Source of the DNA: Pempheris klunzingeri
Lineage: Eukaryota; Chordata; Actinopteri; Acropomatiformes; Pempheridae
Direction of reading: 5' to 3'
Assembly (NCBI RefSeq): GCF_042242105.1
Contig: NC_092029.1
Span: 6,635,885 to 6,699,884, forward strand
Length of the DNA: 64,000 nucleotides
In this document: positions 10,301 to 22,405 of the stretch, piece after piece
Position numbering within the stretch: the stretch's first letter is position 1
Layout of the letters: each line of letters opens with the position of its first letter
The notes under the pieces: model-generated
Databases searched by the model: none
Told to the model about the DNA's origin: nothing
What the model saw: the letters and a program-made list of their open reading frames with translations, nothing else
Translations under genes and position numbers: made by a program

Positions 10301-12256
10301 TAGAAAAGTTCACATACCGCCCATTCTTTCCATGACGGCTCCCAGCACGAGGCCAGCACAAGTCTCAAACACCAGAACTTTACTGCCAGCGTGAATGTTT
10401 CCCAGAGTCAACATCTGGGCAAGTGTATCATACCGCAGGTGGCTGCATCACACACACAAAAAAAAAACAACACACACATTCATCTCTTTCTGCTCTATAA
10501 AAAGACAAGTTTCTCACGCACCGTTAATCCATGTGCTGACTCACCAGATCTTCCCTGGTTCCCGGCCATGGTACATCATAGCCAGGATGCGACAGGATGG
10601 TTTTAGAATCGTCACAGTGTTTTCATACCTAGGAGAGCACAGGATGGGAACAACTGATAACCCTAATTACAACACAATGTATTAATTTAAGTCTGAAACA
10701 AATTGTGGTTGTATCATCAGAAGTGACTCACTTCCTCTTTTTCTTCTTGATGTACTTATCCTGGGCATATTCAGTCTTATCTTTGAATGTTGAGCTGTTC
10801 TCTATAAGCTGCTGAATGATTTCCTGTGGAACACACACACACACACACACACTGTCTCTAGTCTCGCCTTGGTTACACGTCAACATTTTATCTACCAATT
10901 TAAAAGATAAGGTTCCCACGACAAGACAAAAAACAGCAATATGTTGGCCCATCTCTCAATAATTTCCCTCTTCCCTACTCTGCCTGTGGCACTCAAGCCT
11001 CAAGCCCACTGGTTCCTTAAGATCCTTAAGATGTAAATCTTTACCAATGGGTCACAAATATTCAGCTTCATTTTGGAAAAGGTCATTTTTGTAGTTGTTT
11101 GCAAAGAGTACTAAAGGGTGCATTTGTTGGGGACTATTTTCAGCTGCAGGTTACAACACCTTTGGTGCACTAGTGTGTAGTAATGGCACCAGGACCGCGT
11201 ATATGAATTGACTCAATTTAAACTATGGTTTTCAGGGTCATTACAATAAAGAAACATACATTTCATTTCAAGATTAGTCATTTTACAACTCGGTCTTAAA
11301 GAATATTCTGTCTCCTCCTGAAATATGCAACACAAAGAGTTCACCTCTTAAAGCATAACTCAAGTTCTTCATCATCATCCAGTCAAAGGAAATCAACAAA
11401 AAATGTCTGTAATGCAAGATTACTGATGTACCTGACCCTTCAGACCTTGCTCTTTCAACGTCTCAATGTCATCTCTGGTCAGTTTCTGTGATTTTCCATC
11501 GTCTACAATGTTCCTGTTGTCTCTGCCGGCCTCTTTTGCATCTGTGAAGACATCATTTAGAGATTACTAAGGGTGAAAATGAAAGAGTGACAAGCTGCCA
11601 GTATTCTCACACATGTCCATACATGTCATCATTCATCGCGCATTAAAATGCCACTGGAGGCATAAAGAGTGCCAGTAGTCATGCGTGACTGGTGATGAAC
11701 AGCAGGTTACACACCGGTGGAGCTCTCTGCGTCCTTGGGCTTCTTTGGCTGCAGGATCCCTCCAGACACGATCTCAAAAGCAGTGCTGTACAAGTGTCCC
11801 ACAGCTTTATCCAGGAAGAACCACTGCTTCTCAAAAATCACCTTCCTGTGAGTACACAACACAGACAAAGTATGAAAAGGCATCTTTATAGCCCTCAGGG
11901 CGGCGTTACAAGTTGTTACAGGTGCTGTGATATCTCCTGCTGGCCTCATTCGTATTTGTACATTGTGTAACATCAAGTGCCCGGAGACTTGTTGATGTGA
12001 AAATAGCTATAGATTTCAAATTACAGGTAATTATCTACAAGTGATGAGTTGTCGGTTTTGGTTTAGCTAGCAGCGGTTTGTGCCTCTCATGTAATTATAA
12101 GGAACGACGGGCACAAACTTGGCTAACGTGGTGGTTTTGTTTTACTTACTTCTTCGATTGAATTTGCACGGCTTTGAAAATATCTCCTCGTTTCAACACA
12201 ACGTAGTCCCCCTCTTGAATTGTGTACTCGCTATCATCGTCTCTGTTATCCGCCAT
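7345..12256 (-). CDS. trmt6: tRNA (adenine-58-N1)-methyltransferase non-catalytic subunit TRM6
   Basis: Twelve minus-strand exons join in frame to 469 aa (human 497): 12256-12150, 11845-11715, 11541-11432, 10823-10732, 10628-10545, 10442-10318, 10191-10021, 9745-9588, 9397-9318, 8622-8520, 8171-8085 and 7506-7345. Diagnostic segments include GDYVVLKRGDIFKAVQ (N terminus), FKDKTEYAQDKYIKKKKRKYE (about 135-155), ETCAGLVLGAVMERMGG with GSVIQMYPGG (about 199-228), NADGLVIASRFHP, WLRHYQVLPNRTHP and LLMSGGGGYLL near the end. TRMT6 pairs with catalytic TRMT61A to make m1A58 in the T-loop of tRNAs, chiefly in the nucleus; TRMT6 supplies tRNA binding. Exon 8 encodes a low-complexity charged linker rich in Glu, Gln and Lys that is poorly conserved. 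The exon 9 donor is weak (GG|GTTGGT). All phases agree and there is no break in the frame. Confidence 0.96.
8227..8256. repeat. (CA)n microsatellite in trmt6 intron 10
   Basis: CA dinucleotides with one TC interruption, between trmt6 exons 10 and 11. Confidence 0.9.
10831..10852. repeat. (CA)n microsatellite in trmt6 intron 3
   Basis: About eleven CA units, starting a few bases upstream of the trmt6 exon 4 acceptor. The minus-strand transcript therefore has a GT run in its polypyrimidine region. Confidence 0.9.
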
Positions 12257-12540
12257 AATGAGGCAGATTACCCGGCTCTCCGGTCAGTTGAGAGCTGTAG
12301 GTCACCTTCAGAGAGTTATACGGAGTCACTGCTGACAAGGCACGGCTAAAAAAAGGCACTAAATGACCCTGAAGTGAAAGCAAAACACGACAATTTACTA
12401 TCCCCACGTGTTAGCTTGCATTTCCCTAGCCTCTCAGGGCGACTGGACGATTGCAGATTGAAGCCAGTTCCCTGCTTCACCATCGTCCTCTGTGATTGGC
12501 TGGATTTGCAACGCTGAGCTTGTTAGCCAATAGGAGCGAA
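12257..12540 (-). promoter_or_regulatory. trmt6: trmt6 promoter with two opposed CCAAT boxes
   Basis: Upstream of the trmt6 start codon are two CCAAT boxes, one on the minus strand (ATTGG at 12495-12499) and one on the plus strand (12527-12531). The pair fits an NF-Y-driven, TATA-less housekeeping promoter. In human, TRMT6 lies close to MCM8, which reads the opposite way; no mcm8 exon follows here on the plus strand. Confidence 0.5.
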
Positions 12541-13480
12541 GTGCGATGACTGGGTTAAAATGTAGATTTCAGAATAATCGATGAACTCGGATTTATGGTT
12601 AGATATATCTACGAGAGGGAGGGGGCGCTAAAAACGGGGAGTTGAACTTTCCTAATTAAAAAACCTACAAAGCATTTACTATTAATATCAATAAAGATGG
12701 TGTGCATTTATTCTGCCCAGATAGTGTTAAATCATATTGATTTGATTATCAAGTTGAGATTATTTACTTTTAGGTTGCAGTATATTTTCCTGAATGCTGT
12801 TAAATAGCTGATACTGCTGGATTGCACTTCAACACATTAAACAGTTTACAGGATGAAAACATAGCAGTTGTGAGACCATTGCATTTAATTTCCCACCATG
12901 GGGCCACAGTCTGGTGTTTTATAACTGCTTTTAAACTGTGTGCCAACTCCACCTGCCCACCACTAGTGTACAGCAGTGTAGACGTGAGGCAGCTGAAAGA
13001 GCAAGAGAGAGCAGCCTACACTGCACAAGGGATATCATGATTTGGTTGAATTAAAATATAAGAATGCAACCTGGCGGAGACTTAAGTCACGTGCAAGTCT
13101 CAAGTAATTTTCTACCACAATAAGACATTAAGTCATCGTAATTTTCATGCAAGTTTTATTAAAGTTACATTAAGCTTCTAGACTGCCACTCAGTGGAGAG
13201 CAGTTTTTACTCAGAATTTAAGAATATTTCAATTGGTTGTGTGCTCCCATGTGGAGCAGAAGTCAAGTGAAATGCAGCTGATCTGAAATAGGTTTCTCAG
13301 GACAATGAGTGTCTCTGAGTATTTTCTGATGCTTTCAATGTTTCTGAAAGCAGGTTGTAAATCACATTGTTGATGAGGTCCATGAGTTTAAGACATCTTC
13401 AGAACTTCTTAGAATGTGCAGCCGCAGTTAGCAGTGAGGATTTGGCTGTATATGCATTACATACAACTATTAAATAAGGT
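12541..13480. other. Intergenic, no gene seen
   Basis: No exon with splice sites or recognisable protein could be found between the trmt6 promoter and the interspersed repeat. In particular there is no sign of mcm8, crls1 or lrrn4. Confidence 0.6.
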
Positions 13481-13481
13481 T

Positions 13482-13735
13482 CAGGTTCCAGGTTTGAATC
13501 CAGATCTTTCTGTGTGGAGTTTGCATGTTCCCTGTGCTTGTTGCATGCTCACCCCATGCAAACTCTAAATAGAAAGATCTGGAGTTTTTTCCTCCCACAG
13601 TCCAAAGACATGCAGGTTAGGTTAATTGGTCACCCTGTGATTGACTGGTGACCAGTCCAGGGTGTACCCCACCTCTCGGCCGAAGTCAGCTGGGACCCTG
13701 AAGGATAAGCGGTATAGATGATGGATGGCTGGATT
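13482..13735 (+). repeat. Teleost interspersed repeat (L2/SINE-like 3' module)
   Basis: The phrases GTGTGGAGTTTGCATGTTC, CCTCCCACAGTCCAAAGACA, CCAGTCCAGGGTGTACCCC and GGATAAGCGGTATAGATGAT, with a final GATGGATGG tail, match a repeat present in very many teleost genomes, recalled from general knowledge. The family name is uncertain. The tail resembles the 3' end of L2-type LINEs or SINEs that borrow it. The copy is rearranged: it contains an inverted duplication at 13499-13583. Confidence 0.7.
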
Positions 13736-14033
13736 TCCTTGCCACATTAACAGAGAAAATGCACGTGTACAGATATCCACCATAAATTCTGTTTTTTTTA
13801 AGCACAGAATATAAGTTACATTTCAGCACAGTAAGCAACAGTGGTCATTAGAGTCTATGATGAATTTAACCTTCAGCATAAATACTCTGTAGCAGTAGTG
13901 TAAAAATAAAGTCAAGTTTGTGTTTCAGCAAATGAACAAATCTGAAACAAGTTGTGAAGTATAAAAACACACCCTTTTAATGAAAATTTCCTGTTTGAAA
14001 CAAGGGGATCTCTTCACCAAAAAAAAAAACTAC
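13736..14033. other. Intergenic between repeat and fermt1 3' end
   Basis: AT-rich sequence with no recognisable gene. It may contain the end of a longer fermt1 3' UTR if a more distal poly(A) signal is used (TTTATT at 13155 is another candidate on the minus strand). Confidence 0.5.
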
Positions 14034-14039
14034 TTTATT
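14034..14039 (-). terminator. fermt1: Probable fermt1 poly(A) signal (AATAAA)
   Basis: TTTATT on the plus strand reads AATAAA on the minus strand, 263 bases past the fermt1 stop codon. It is the first canonical signal downstream. Confidence 0.55.
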
Positions 14040-14301
14040 CTTACAATTGTCAAAATAATCCAAGTTTTGAGAGAGTGACAAATCTTGACAACATATTTAC
14101 ATCAACATCATAATTTTTCTAGTGCAGGATACATCAAAATTAAATGTCTCTGTCTGTGATACAGTATTCCATTTTCTTTGGCAGTGATTTCTTTCGTATT
14201 CGGGATGTCCACTGCTACAGCAGATGAACTCTACTTTCACATTGTAACCTATGTACCTGAACAACAGATGCAGTATAAGAAACACAGGCTTGTATCTTTG
14301 C

Positions 14302-17300
14302 TCATTCTTGGCCTCCTGTAAGTTTATGGAACAGGTCTTCGTCTAGCGTTTCATTCTGGTCTTTCGATCGCGTGGAGAGGAAGATGTAACCGCCAATGAA
14401 CTCATGAACCACCTTGCAGTCGCAGCTCAAACAGCAGAAGGCTATTGACACATTCTGGTCGAACTCTATGGTCACCTGGAATCACATAAAAAGGATTCAT
14501 GCCTCTGAAGTAACACTGCCTGTGGGCAGGTGAAGTCACAGTGTGCGGCACGATGATCCCTCACCTGTCTTATCTCCCAGTTAACGTTCCACTGCTTCAT
14601 GTTGGCAAACCTCCATGTGGTGACAGGCAGACCAGAGGACATGTCGATGCGAATCATACGGTTGTATGAGATCCCCAGAATCTCATCCTTCTTACTGCCT
14701 TTGAATCTGAATCACAAATAAAGGGATAATCCCTCAAAATATCATTCAGAAATGACGCTTAGATATTAAAATATGTCACATACCTAAATATATACACTGT
14801 ACCTGACAATGTAGTAGTTGATACCAAACTCTGGAAGCGACTGCCAGGCCTGGATAAACCGCATCTTGGCTTCCATTAGGGAAAGTCTTGCTATGTTCTG
14901 ATGGGCCTCCAGGATGCGTGCAGTTAGCTTGAAACAATCACCAGAGGCAGATTTAATACATTTATCATAACAGTGACATAATGCTGATGGTAAACTCATG
15001 TGTATTGTATGTAACCCTTAATCAGACCTGTTTGGTCTTGTGCTTCTTGCTGTAGCGTGGGGAAACAAAACATTCAGCGTTCATCTCCATAGCGTCGAGG
15101 TCAGGAGCTGCCTGCCCAGGAGGGGGCGCCAGGCTCTTCATTTGCAGAAACGACTGGATGTTCCTCACTTCTGACTTGTAGGAGCTGTAGGCCATTGTTT
15201 TGCCCTTGGAGGCCAGGATGCATGCAGCTTTCCACTTCGCGTATTGTGTTTCCTGCAGTAACAGTTACAATATCAGCCTTCACATTTACATATGAGCGAT
15301 TGACAGGGATTTTAAAAAGAGGCAGAGTTGCTGGTCATTGAAGGAAAATGGTCGTAAGCATGGGAATGAAGAGGTGAGCCTTACATTGTCACATCGGATG
15401 TACACCTCGTTCATCCCGTCAGCAACTGGGAGGAGGAGCTTGATGCCGAACTTCTTGTCTGTCACGTTGACATCGGGGACGACCTCGCAACCTGTCAAAT
15501 GAAGAGGAGGAGATAGCGTTGAATTTAACTACAGAAGAAAGCAGTAAGATGCAACAGAGGTGCTAATACTATCACAGAATAAAACAGTGGTTGCTTGAAG
15601 GCGAGTACCACTGAATTTTAATTTGGATTATGACAGTTGATATTTAATTGTTTTCCCATGACAAGCAGCAGGAAAAAAAGGAGTTTAAGCTATGATCTAT
15701 TATTGTACATTTATACATATGCTCCTTATGCACATTGTCTTCATCATTAAATAATGTGAATATCTTGGTCCTACATTTTATAATTGCTCATGCTCTCTGG
15801 GATGCTCAAAGCCATAATCACACATCATGGGAATGCTTAAATGGATGAATATTAATCCTCAACAGTGCAGAAGATATTAAGAAGGTTTTTAACATGATTC
15901 TTTTTCACTGACCTCGGAGATGAAACTGCTCTATGGGCTCTCCAGAGGAGGTCTCCTTGCTCTTATAATAGGAGATGGTGGTGTCTTTGAATACAAACCA
16001 GAACTCTTTATACGGCCGCAGCGTTAGTCTTTTGGGCCTAATTTAAGTCGGAACAAAAGAAACACAAGTCATTGCATTTACCTGCAATACAGTATATGGC
16101 CTTGTCAGAGTAAAAAGCCACAGGCTGAATGAAGGTGGGTTTACCTAAACAGTCGGAGGGAGTCTGCCAGCTCTGGAATGTCTGTAATGTCTTCCTGGGG
16201 ACGGGACAAACAACTGTCAATTATCCTGCGTCTTCTCCTGACATCACCATGTTTAGACGTGCAATCATCAAAGGCCTACCTATCAGTCCTGCTTACAAAC
16301 AGCTGTTCTACTGTAACAGACCCGAAAACCTTAAAATTACAGTTAATATCCACTCCAGTGTGGTACTGTGTAAAAAAAAAAAAAAAATGTTTACCAGAAT
16401 TCTGTCTGTGAGTCCACCTTCGAGTGTCACCTCCAAGTTGGAGAGGGCAGCCTCTACTTCATCTATTTCTGGTTCGTTGGAGTGGTCCAGCGGTTCGCTT
16501 GACATGGTCAGTTTACAAATGTGATACTGAAAAAAAAAAACAGAAACTCTTAACTCTGTAAGTAGACAACCTTACACTGACTTTCCTAATAGCAATGATC
16601 AAATATTTACTTTTACAAGTAACAAGAACAAGTCATTATGAAGTTCTCCGACATGACTTAAGAGGTTATGCAAGGCTGGCATGAGTCAGAGGGAGGCTTA
16701 GTGTGCCAGCCATTGCACCAATGTGTAGGTGAGTGCAACGTTGATCTCCCTTTGAATCACTGTGACTTCTGAATCACCGTCCCAACAGTTGCACAACAAC
16801 AGCTGAGCACATCAGAGATGGGATAAAATTTAGACACTGAGAATGTCACAGCTAAAGATTGCAATCATTAGTTCTTCAGAGAAAAATTGCCCGCCGCGGA
16901 GCTGTAGCTCTCCCCAACCTCTCTTCCTATAGCTTCTCTTTCTCTGCTTCTGCCTCTCCTCCGTCTCCAGGGGGGTTTTCCTCATGTCCTGACACGTCCT
17001 CGCATGGATTTAGACACCATACCCGCTCTCCCAGATGGATAATATTCTCAGCTCCGAGACGCACATAAACTGTATTTAAAACTAATTTAGTCCACATTAC
17101 TGTGCCCTTCGGAGAGCTGCAGTTTATGATAGCAAGCCAATCTCATTTCAGAAACTTGATCATTTTCCATGAATGCCATGAGCTAGTTTAGTTTTAAAAT
17201 AAAAAATACATGCAAGTGCTGAAGATATAGCTTCCATTTCAATGTTTAATCCAGATTTTAGCACTTCTCCGGTGATAACCAGCTAAATTTATGTTTAACT

Positions 17301-20300
17301 TGCAGAGTTGTGATTGGGTGATACAGTAGCTTAGCAGTTAGCTTATTCTTATTATATGCGACGTAATCAAACAGTGGTGCTACAAACCTCACATTGCCTA
17401 AAGCAGGAATTTAAATTACTTCAAATTTGAATACTATTTTGTTACGTACAACATAGCCAATCAGATCATGAGTGATAGGTGTCCTTTTGAAGTTGGCTTT
17501 GCACACTGTTAGACACACAGAACCTTATTTCGTAACTGTTTTGGTATAATATTCACCTGTAATGAAGCAAACATCAACATTTCCTCCTCAGTGCAGTCTA
17601 TCTCCTCCAGCAGGATGGACCACCGACCTTGTTCATACAGCTGAGTTATTCTGACGGCATCATACTAAAACACAAAAACATGGTCGCACATACACTCAAA
17701 TTTAATCCAAACTCTCAAGCCAAGTCCACCCTGATGTTCTTTCAGGGGGTGAAAGAATATTTTGTCATTTTTTAGGGTCTCTTACTTTAGGGTTGAGGTC
17801 AAAGAAGACATTGTACTTGAAGCGCAGCAATAGCTTATCTTCATGTTGAATGTCTTGCTCCATAAGAGAACGAGACGAGTCCAGCCACCTGTCAATCATA
17901 GCAACAGCTAATCAGATCAATCGGTGAAATCGCACAAAGGTGTCAGTTCAAAAGTATTTGTCTGTATTTTCCTGTACCCTGCATTGTTGATTGCTTTGTC
18001 CACTAGCGACAGCGGCTGGTACATCTTGGCCAGTTCAGCGGGCGGCAGGTTTGGCTGGCTGTCGGCTAGAGGGTTTTCTCCAAACCAAAGGCTCGTGGCT
18101 GACACCGGCATCCCGTTCTCTGGGTCGTAGGTGGCTGTCATGGTCTTACTGTACATGGGGCCTTGTTTAAGGAGAATAGGAGACAAGTGATTGAAATCGG
18201 GTTTTAACTTCACAGCAGCAGTGTGTTTAAATGGGGAACTGCACATGAAGTTGAGGTCATTGACAGATAGTTTAAGGGGCGTGAAGCTCGAAAAAACGTG
18301 TAAAACCAAAAGAAAAGAATCAATAGTTTGAATAAAAGTTTAACTCTCAAAAAAAAAAGCTGTAAAGGTAACAGCTAAGTCGACATTAAAGGTGGCAGAC
18401 ATCAAAGGTTTTAATTAGAGTGATTTTCAGGTTGAAGTGAAATCTGGATTGTCGGTGTGAGAGTGAGAGAGTGTGTGTTAGGAAAACCCTGAAGATCATG
18501 GCAGCATACTGAACAATTCTTTCAGATCTCACTGATGAAAACTGTGGCCTGTCACGTCTCAGTGGCGCTATTATTTCTCAGCTCTTTTCCTCCTCCAGCA
18601 GAAGTAACTCTTAGAAAAAAAGATGCTATCCGTTCTAGCGGTGGGCAATAATCTGAATCTATCATATGGCAAACCTAAATTTAGCCCTAGCTGATTTTCA
18701 ATACAACAGGCAGACCAGTGTTTGACCAGTTGTCTGCAGTGAAAAAGATCTATTTAAGTTTTTTAATCCAAATGTTCTTCCTGTTCATGTGCAACTCTTT
18801 CCTGCACTGGCTCTGTGTCCTCCCAGGGTGGACTGCTCCCCAGTCTGCCTTAGTATCACTACCCAGACATGTGAAACAAAGTCATTCATCAAATGTAATG
18901 TGTCTTTAAGATAAATATGAATATATATTTTTCTATTCAACTATGGATTCAACTATTTTTTACCTTGTTAAAAGTAAAGGCCAAACATAAAGCATTAATA
19001 TTGCTTGCAACAAGTTCAAATTATTGTGGATGCAAAAAATATGGTACGGCCTCAGGAAAAACTTAGGAAACGTTTGTATTTCTTTCCATTTTTCCTCATT
19101 ATGTGAGTTTTACCTTGAATCTTTTCAGAGATGCTGTAGCTTGCTTTAGAGATGTGATAAGGTGCTTTTGTGCTGTGAATTTCTTTGCCTTGTTAAGGCA
19201 CAGTCCTCTGTGTCACCGTACCTGTGCCTCCTGGTCCCCCGCTAAGTAAATCAATGTCCCAGATGTCATCCTGAGCTGAGTTCTTGTCTTTCTTCTTCTT
19301 CTTCTTGGAGGGATCATCTGGAGGCTTCAGTAGGGAGAGTTCCTCTGATCTTCTGATGTCTGAGATGGAGCGAACAGGAGACGAGTGTGAGGGATCAGGA
19401 AGAATAGTGAAGGAGGGTGGGTCAATTGAGGAGTTTCTGTCTAGACGCATTAAATCATAAAAGCAGCGAGGACAAAGAGACGCTGCGATTAGAAATGACA
19501 GAGAAACTCACTGAGTATTCGACAGATCTCTGCCACCGCCTTGAAGACCACATTGGAGAAGCTGACGGTCATTTTAATGGTTTTCATATTGGGGAGCTGC
19601 AGCAGCAGGGGTTTGTGCTGGGGTGTGTAGCGCAGACCAGCATCAGCCTGTGCAGACAATAAAACTTTCCTTTCATATTGTGCTGATTTAGAGATTTCAG
19701 CAACCGTAGCTGGATTTAGGTGTACTTCCCCTGTCACTTTTGCTTTTAATATCAGTGAAATATGTGTTCACTCAGGGTGTATGGAGCATAGTGATATTCA
19801 CACATGCAATGTATGTAAGGGATAGCAAAAACTAGATAGCGGTTAGTAGACGTAATGTGTACATTGCACATTGCCAAAAAAGTAGTTCAGGCTGGACAGC
19901 CATGGGCATTCAACTAGTTTTAACCTTTTGTAATGAAATTATAAATGAATAGTGAAATTCTAGCCTATCAAAGATTACAATTACATAAATAAAATAAAAA
20001 AAACATCACTTTGGTATCAACATATTACCTGAATTCCATACTTGTCCAAGGTCCAGTGGGTCTTCAGCAGCCAGCATTTCCTCTGTTCCCACCAAAGGGC
20101 ATGGTCTGACCAGTCCTGAGGAGCCTCTGCAAACAGGCAAATGAAGTAAAACATTCTTACCATTTTTATTATAATGTTAATGCTGCACACATCAAGTTCA
20201 AAGGGTCTTTATGTTGAGCTCTAAATATTTCAACAACCATTACATCTCCTACCAACACGAACACTTCCTGCACTACTATTGTGTAAGTGGCTGAGCATGA

Positions 20301-21061
20301 TTAAAGTGTGGTTTTATGAGTCTACCTGACATCATGTTATGGTGCTGGGCTGAAATCCGTCTGTCGATGACATGCTGCTTAGTCATCTATTATGTCTCAT
20401 GCTCTTTAAGTCAAGCTCACTTACTTGCCCTCATATAATATTAGCTCCTCTGTGTTGTTGCAGAACTGTGAAGAGATATCAGATCAGATCCTGGCTGAAC
20501 TTTGAACCCTCGGGCTACCAAGTCAATGCATTGTGGCGAAACAATGGCACTGCAGTGTGGAAAAATGCAGGACAAACAAGGGTGTGGCTTGACTAACAGA
20601 CCTGTTGTAGCAGCAGGGGGAGGTTTGAAGCACTGTGCTTAAAGCAAAGTAGAAAGGATGCACACTTTTACCAGATGAGCAAACCAAAAATATTTTAAAT
20701 GCAAGCAACAAGAAGAGAAAAAGACATATATGAAGTGTGTTTTTTCCTGTTTCTTTCTGGTTGTATATAAATTGCTTAAAATGGGTCATCGCGCAGGGTC
20801 AGTCACTATGCACCCACCCCTGGGGAGATTTGGGGGTTTATTACCTTGCTCAAGGGTACCTAAATGAGATGCTACACGCTGTAAATGCAATATCACCTGA
20901 AGACACTTACTGATCTTCTCCACCAGCTTAAGCATGAGGCCTCCAATGTGCAAGTCTCCCTTCACCCTCAGCTTAAATTTCATGGACTCGTCTCCATCTT
21001 TTTGATCCACCTGCACGGACAACTCCCATGATGTTTCTCCGTACTCTGCGGCTGTGATCAT
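14302..21061 (-). CDS. fermt1: Kindlin-1 (fermitin family homolog 1)
   Basis: Fifteen coding exons join in frame to 665 aa (human 677): 21061-20911, 20126-20029, 19647-19512, 19359-19222, 18161-17978, 17888-17786, 17664-17557, 16526-16395, 16194-16145, 16037-15913, 15491-15385, 15252-15028, 14927-14803, 14706-14565 and 14475-14302. F0 contains [14 protein letters not shown] and [16 protein letters not shown]1 contains [10 protein letters not shown] and a lysine-run loop (SKKKKKKDK). F2 ([20 protein letters not shown]) is split by a PH domain (about 358-465; [17 protein letters not shown]). F3 holds MKQWNVNWE with the integrin-contact pair Q599-W600, and the C terminus is [20 protein letters not shown]. 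Kindlin-1 binds integrin beta tails together with talin, activating integrins at focal adhesions, chiefly in epithelia. The start lies in the second exon, just after acceptor TCTCTTTAG. Exon 5 has an alternative in-frame acceptor. Kindlin-2 and -3 share most motifs, but wording and synteny favour kindlin-1. Confidence 0.96.
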
Positions 21062-21070
21062 GGCCCTGTT
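20911..21070 (-). other. fermt1: fermt1 exon 2 with start codon
   Basis: Acceptor TCTCTTTAG ends at 21071, leaving nine untranslated bases before ATG at 21061-21059. The first residues ([18 protein letters not shown]) align with the kindlin F0 start (for example TWELSVHV in kindlin-2), so no upstream coding exon is needed. Confidence 0.85.
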
Positions 21071-21225
21071 CTAAAGAGACAAAGGCGAAACAGTGCATAA
21101 AAAAAAAACGCATTGTCAGGATGCTCCTAGGTTTAGATGTTACTGTCACAGAGGCACACCACCACAAGGAACATTGGAAGGAAAAGCCAACCGCTATCTC
21201 TAATTAGTGACATGTTAGGGGAATT

Positions 21226-21655
21226 CCTGATGCCCTCCTCCTCATTTCTGGAGACTTTAATCATGCCTCTCCATCCTCCTGCCTGCCCACATTCACCCAG
21301 TATGTGACTTGCCACACCAGAGACAATAAAATGCTGGATCTGTTTTATGCCAACACCAGGGAGGCGTACCACTCACTACCACCCCCTCAGCTGGGCCGAG
21401 CTGATCACAACCTTGTGCCTTGACCTTGCTCAAACCTTCACTGCTGCAATAATTCATCACTCATCATCCATTCTACTATAGTGCAATCTCTTTGTTATAT
21501 TTGTATATACTGCATAGCTTTTTTATTCTATTTTATATTATATTCTACTTATATAGGCACCTGTTGTTTAACTTTGCACTGCTGTTCTTTGCTGCTGCAA
21601 ATTTACAAATTTCCCCAATGTGGGGAAAATAAAGGTTTATCTTATCTTATCTTAA
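21226..21655 (+). mobile_element. 5'-truncated, internally deleted LINE relic in fermt1 intron 1
   Basis: An open stretch at 21226-21423 encodes the end of an APE-type endonuclease domain: LLLISGDFNH near the start and LGRADHNLV just before a stop. It is followed directly by a 3' UTR-like segment with AATAAA and a (TTATC)n tail at 21636-21654, the usual 3' microsatellite of several fish LINE families. No reverse transcriptase is present between them, so the copy has lost its middle. It lies antisense to fermt1. Family (Rex/CR1/L2-like) not decided. Confidence 0.7.
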
Positions 21656-22358
21656 AATATATTGATTTCCTTTGATTGGAAGATAAGAAAACATCTGGTA
21701 TGAAAGCATGAGTCAGGAGATTGAGGATTTCTCAACATCCTGTGGGAATGTCCAAGTTAACTTAACAAACACAGATCTCTCAGTGATTCAGTTCTAATTG
21801 GTCACCAGATTTTTCACCTTGCTTCTTCTGCAGTATCTCTGCAATGATACTGCAGTCCCTGAAGTGCTCCTCTCAGCCGAAGCATATATAAATAAGATAT
21901 CAGCGAACACACAGACTGGCAGATGTATTGGGTGGTACCAGCAGAAAAAATAGAGCACACAGTCAACACAGCAGACACAACACAGCTGTGCAGAGCCGTG
22001 AGCAGAGATCGGCACAGATATGGTAGAGGATTGTTGGATTTTAATTATGAGAAAGAGTGAATGGATGGAAGGCGTCAGGTAGGTAAGAAAGAGAAGAGGA
22101 GCAGTGGAGGAGCAGGGCGGGTATGGCTGTGGAATGTGTGACGAGCAGGGACACGAATCTGGTGCAGGGAAGATGATGCAAAACAACAATCTCCACACAC
22201 TGCACCAATCTCCCTTCGTTTCACATCGAGAATGTGGTGAACAGAGAGATGCAAAATAGACTGGGGCTATAATAGAAATACCTATTTCATTTGTCCTGGG
22301 TAGCCCAGTGAAAGTGTAGGCTATGTGAAACCGTGTTGCCGGGAGGCTACGTTTAATG

Positions 22359-22360
<2 letters not shown>

Positions 22361-22403
<43 letters not shown>
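22361..22403. repeat. (CA)n microsatellite, about 43 bp
   Basis: Uninterrupted CA dinucleotides in fermt1 intron 1. Confidence 0.95.

Positions 22404-22405
<2 letters not shown>

Noticed and set aside
12119..12349. Plus-strand open frame over trmt6 exon 1 as a possible mcm8 first exon
   Set aside because: It is the antisense of the TRMT6 N terminus and shows no MCM8 similarity.
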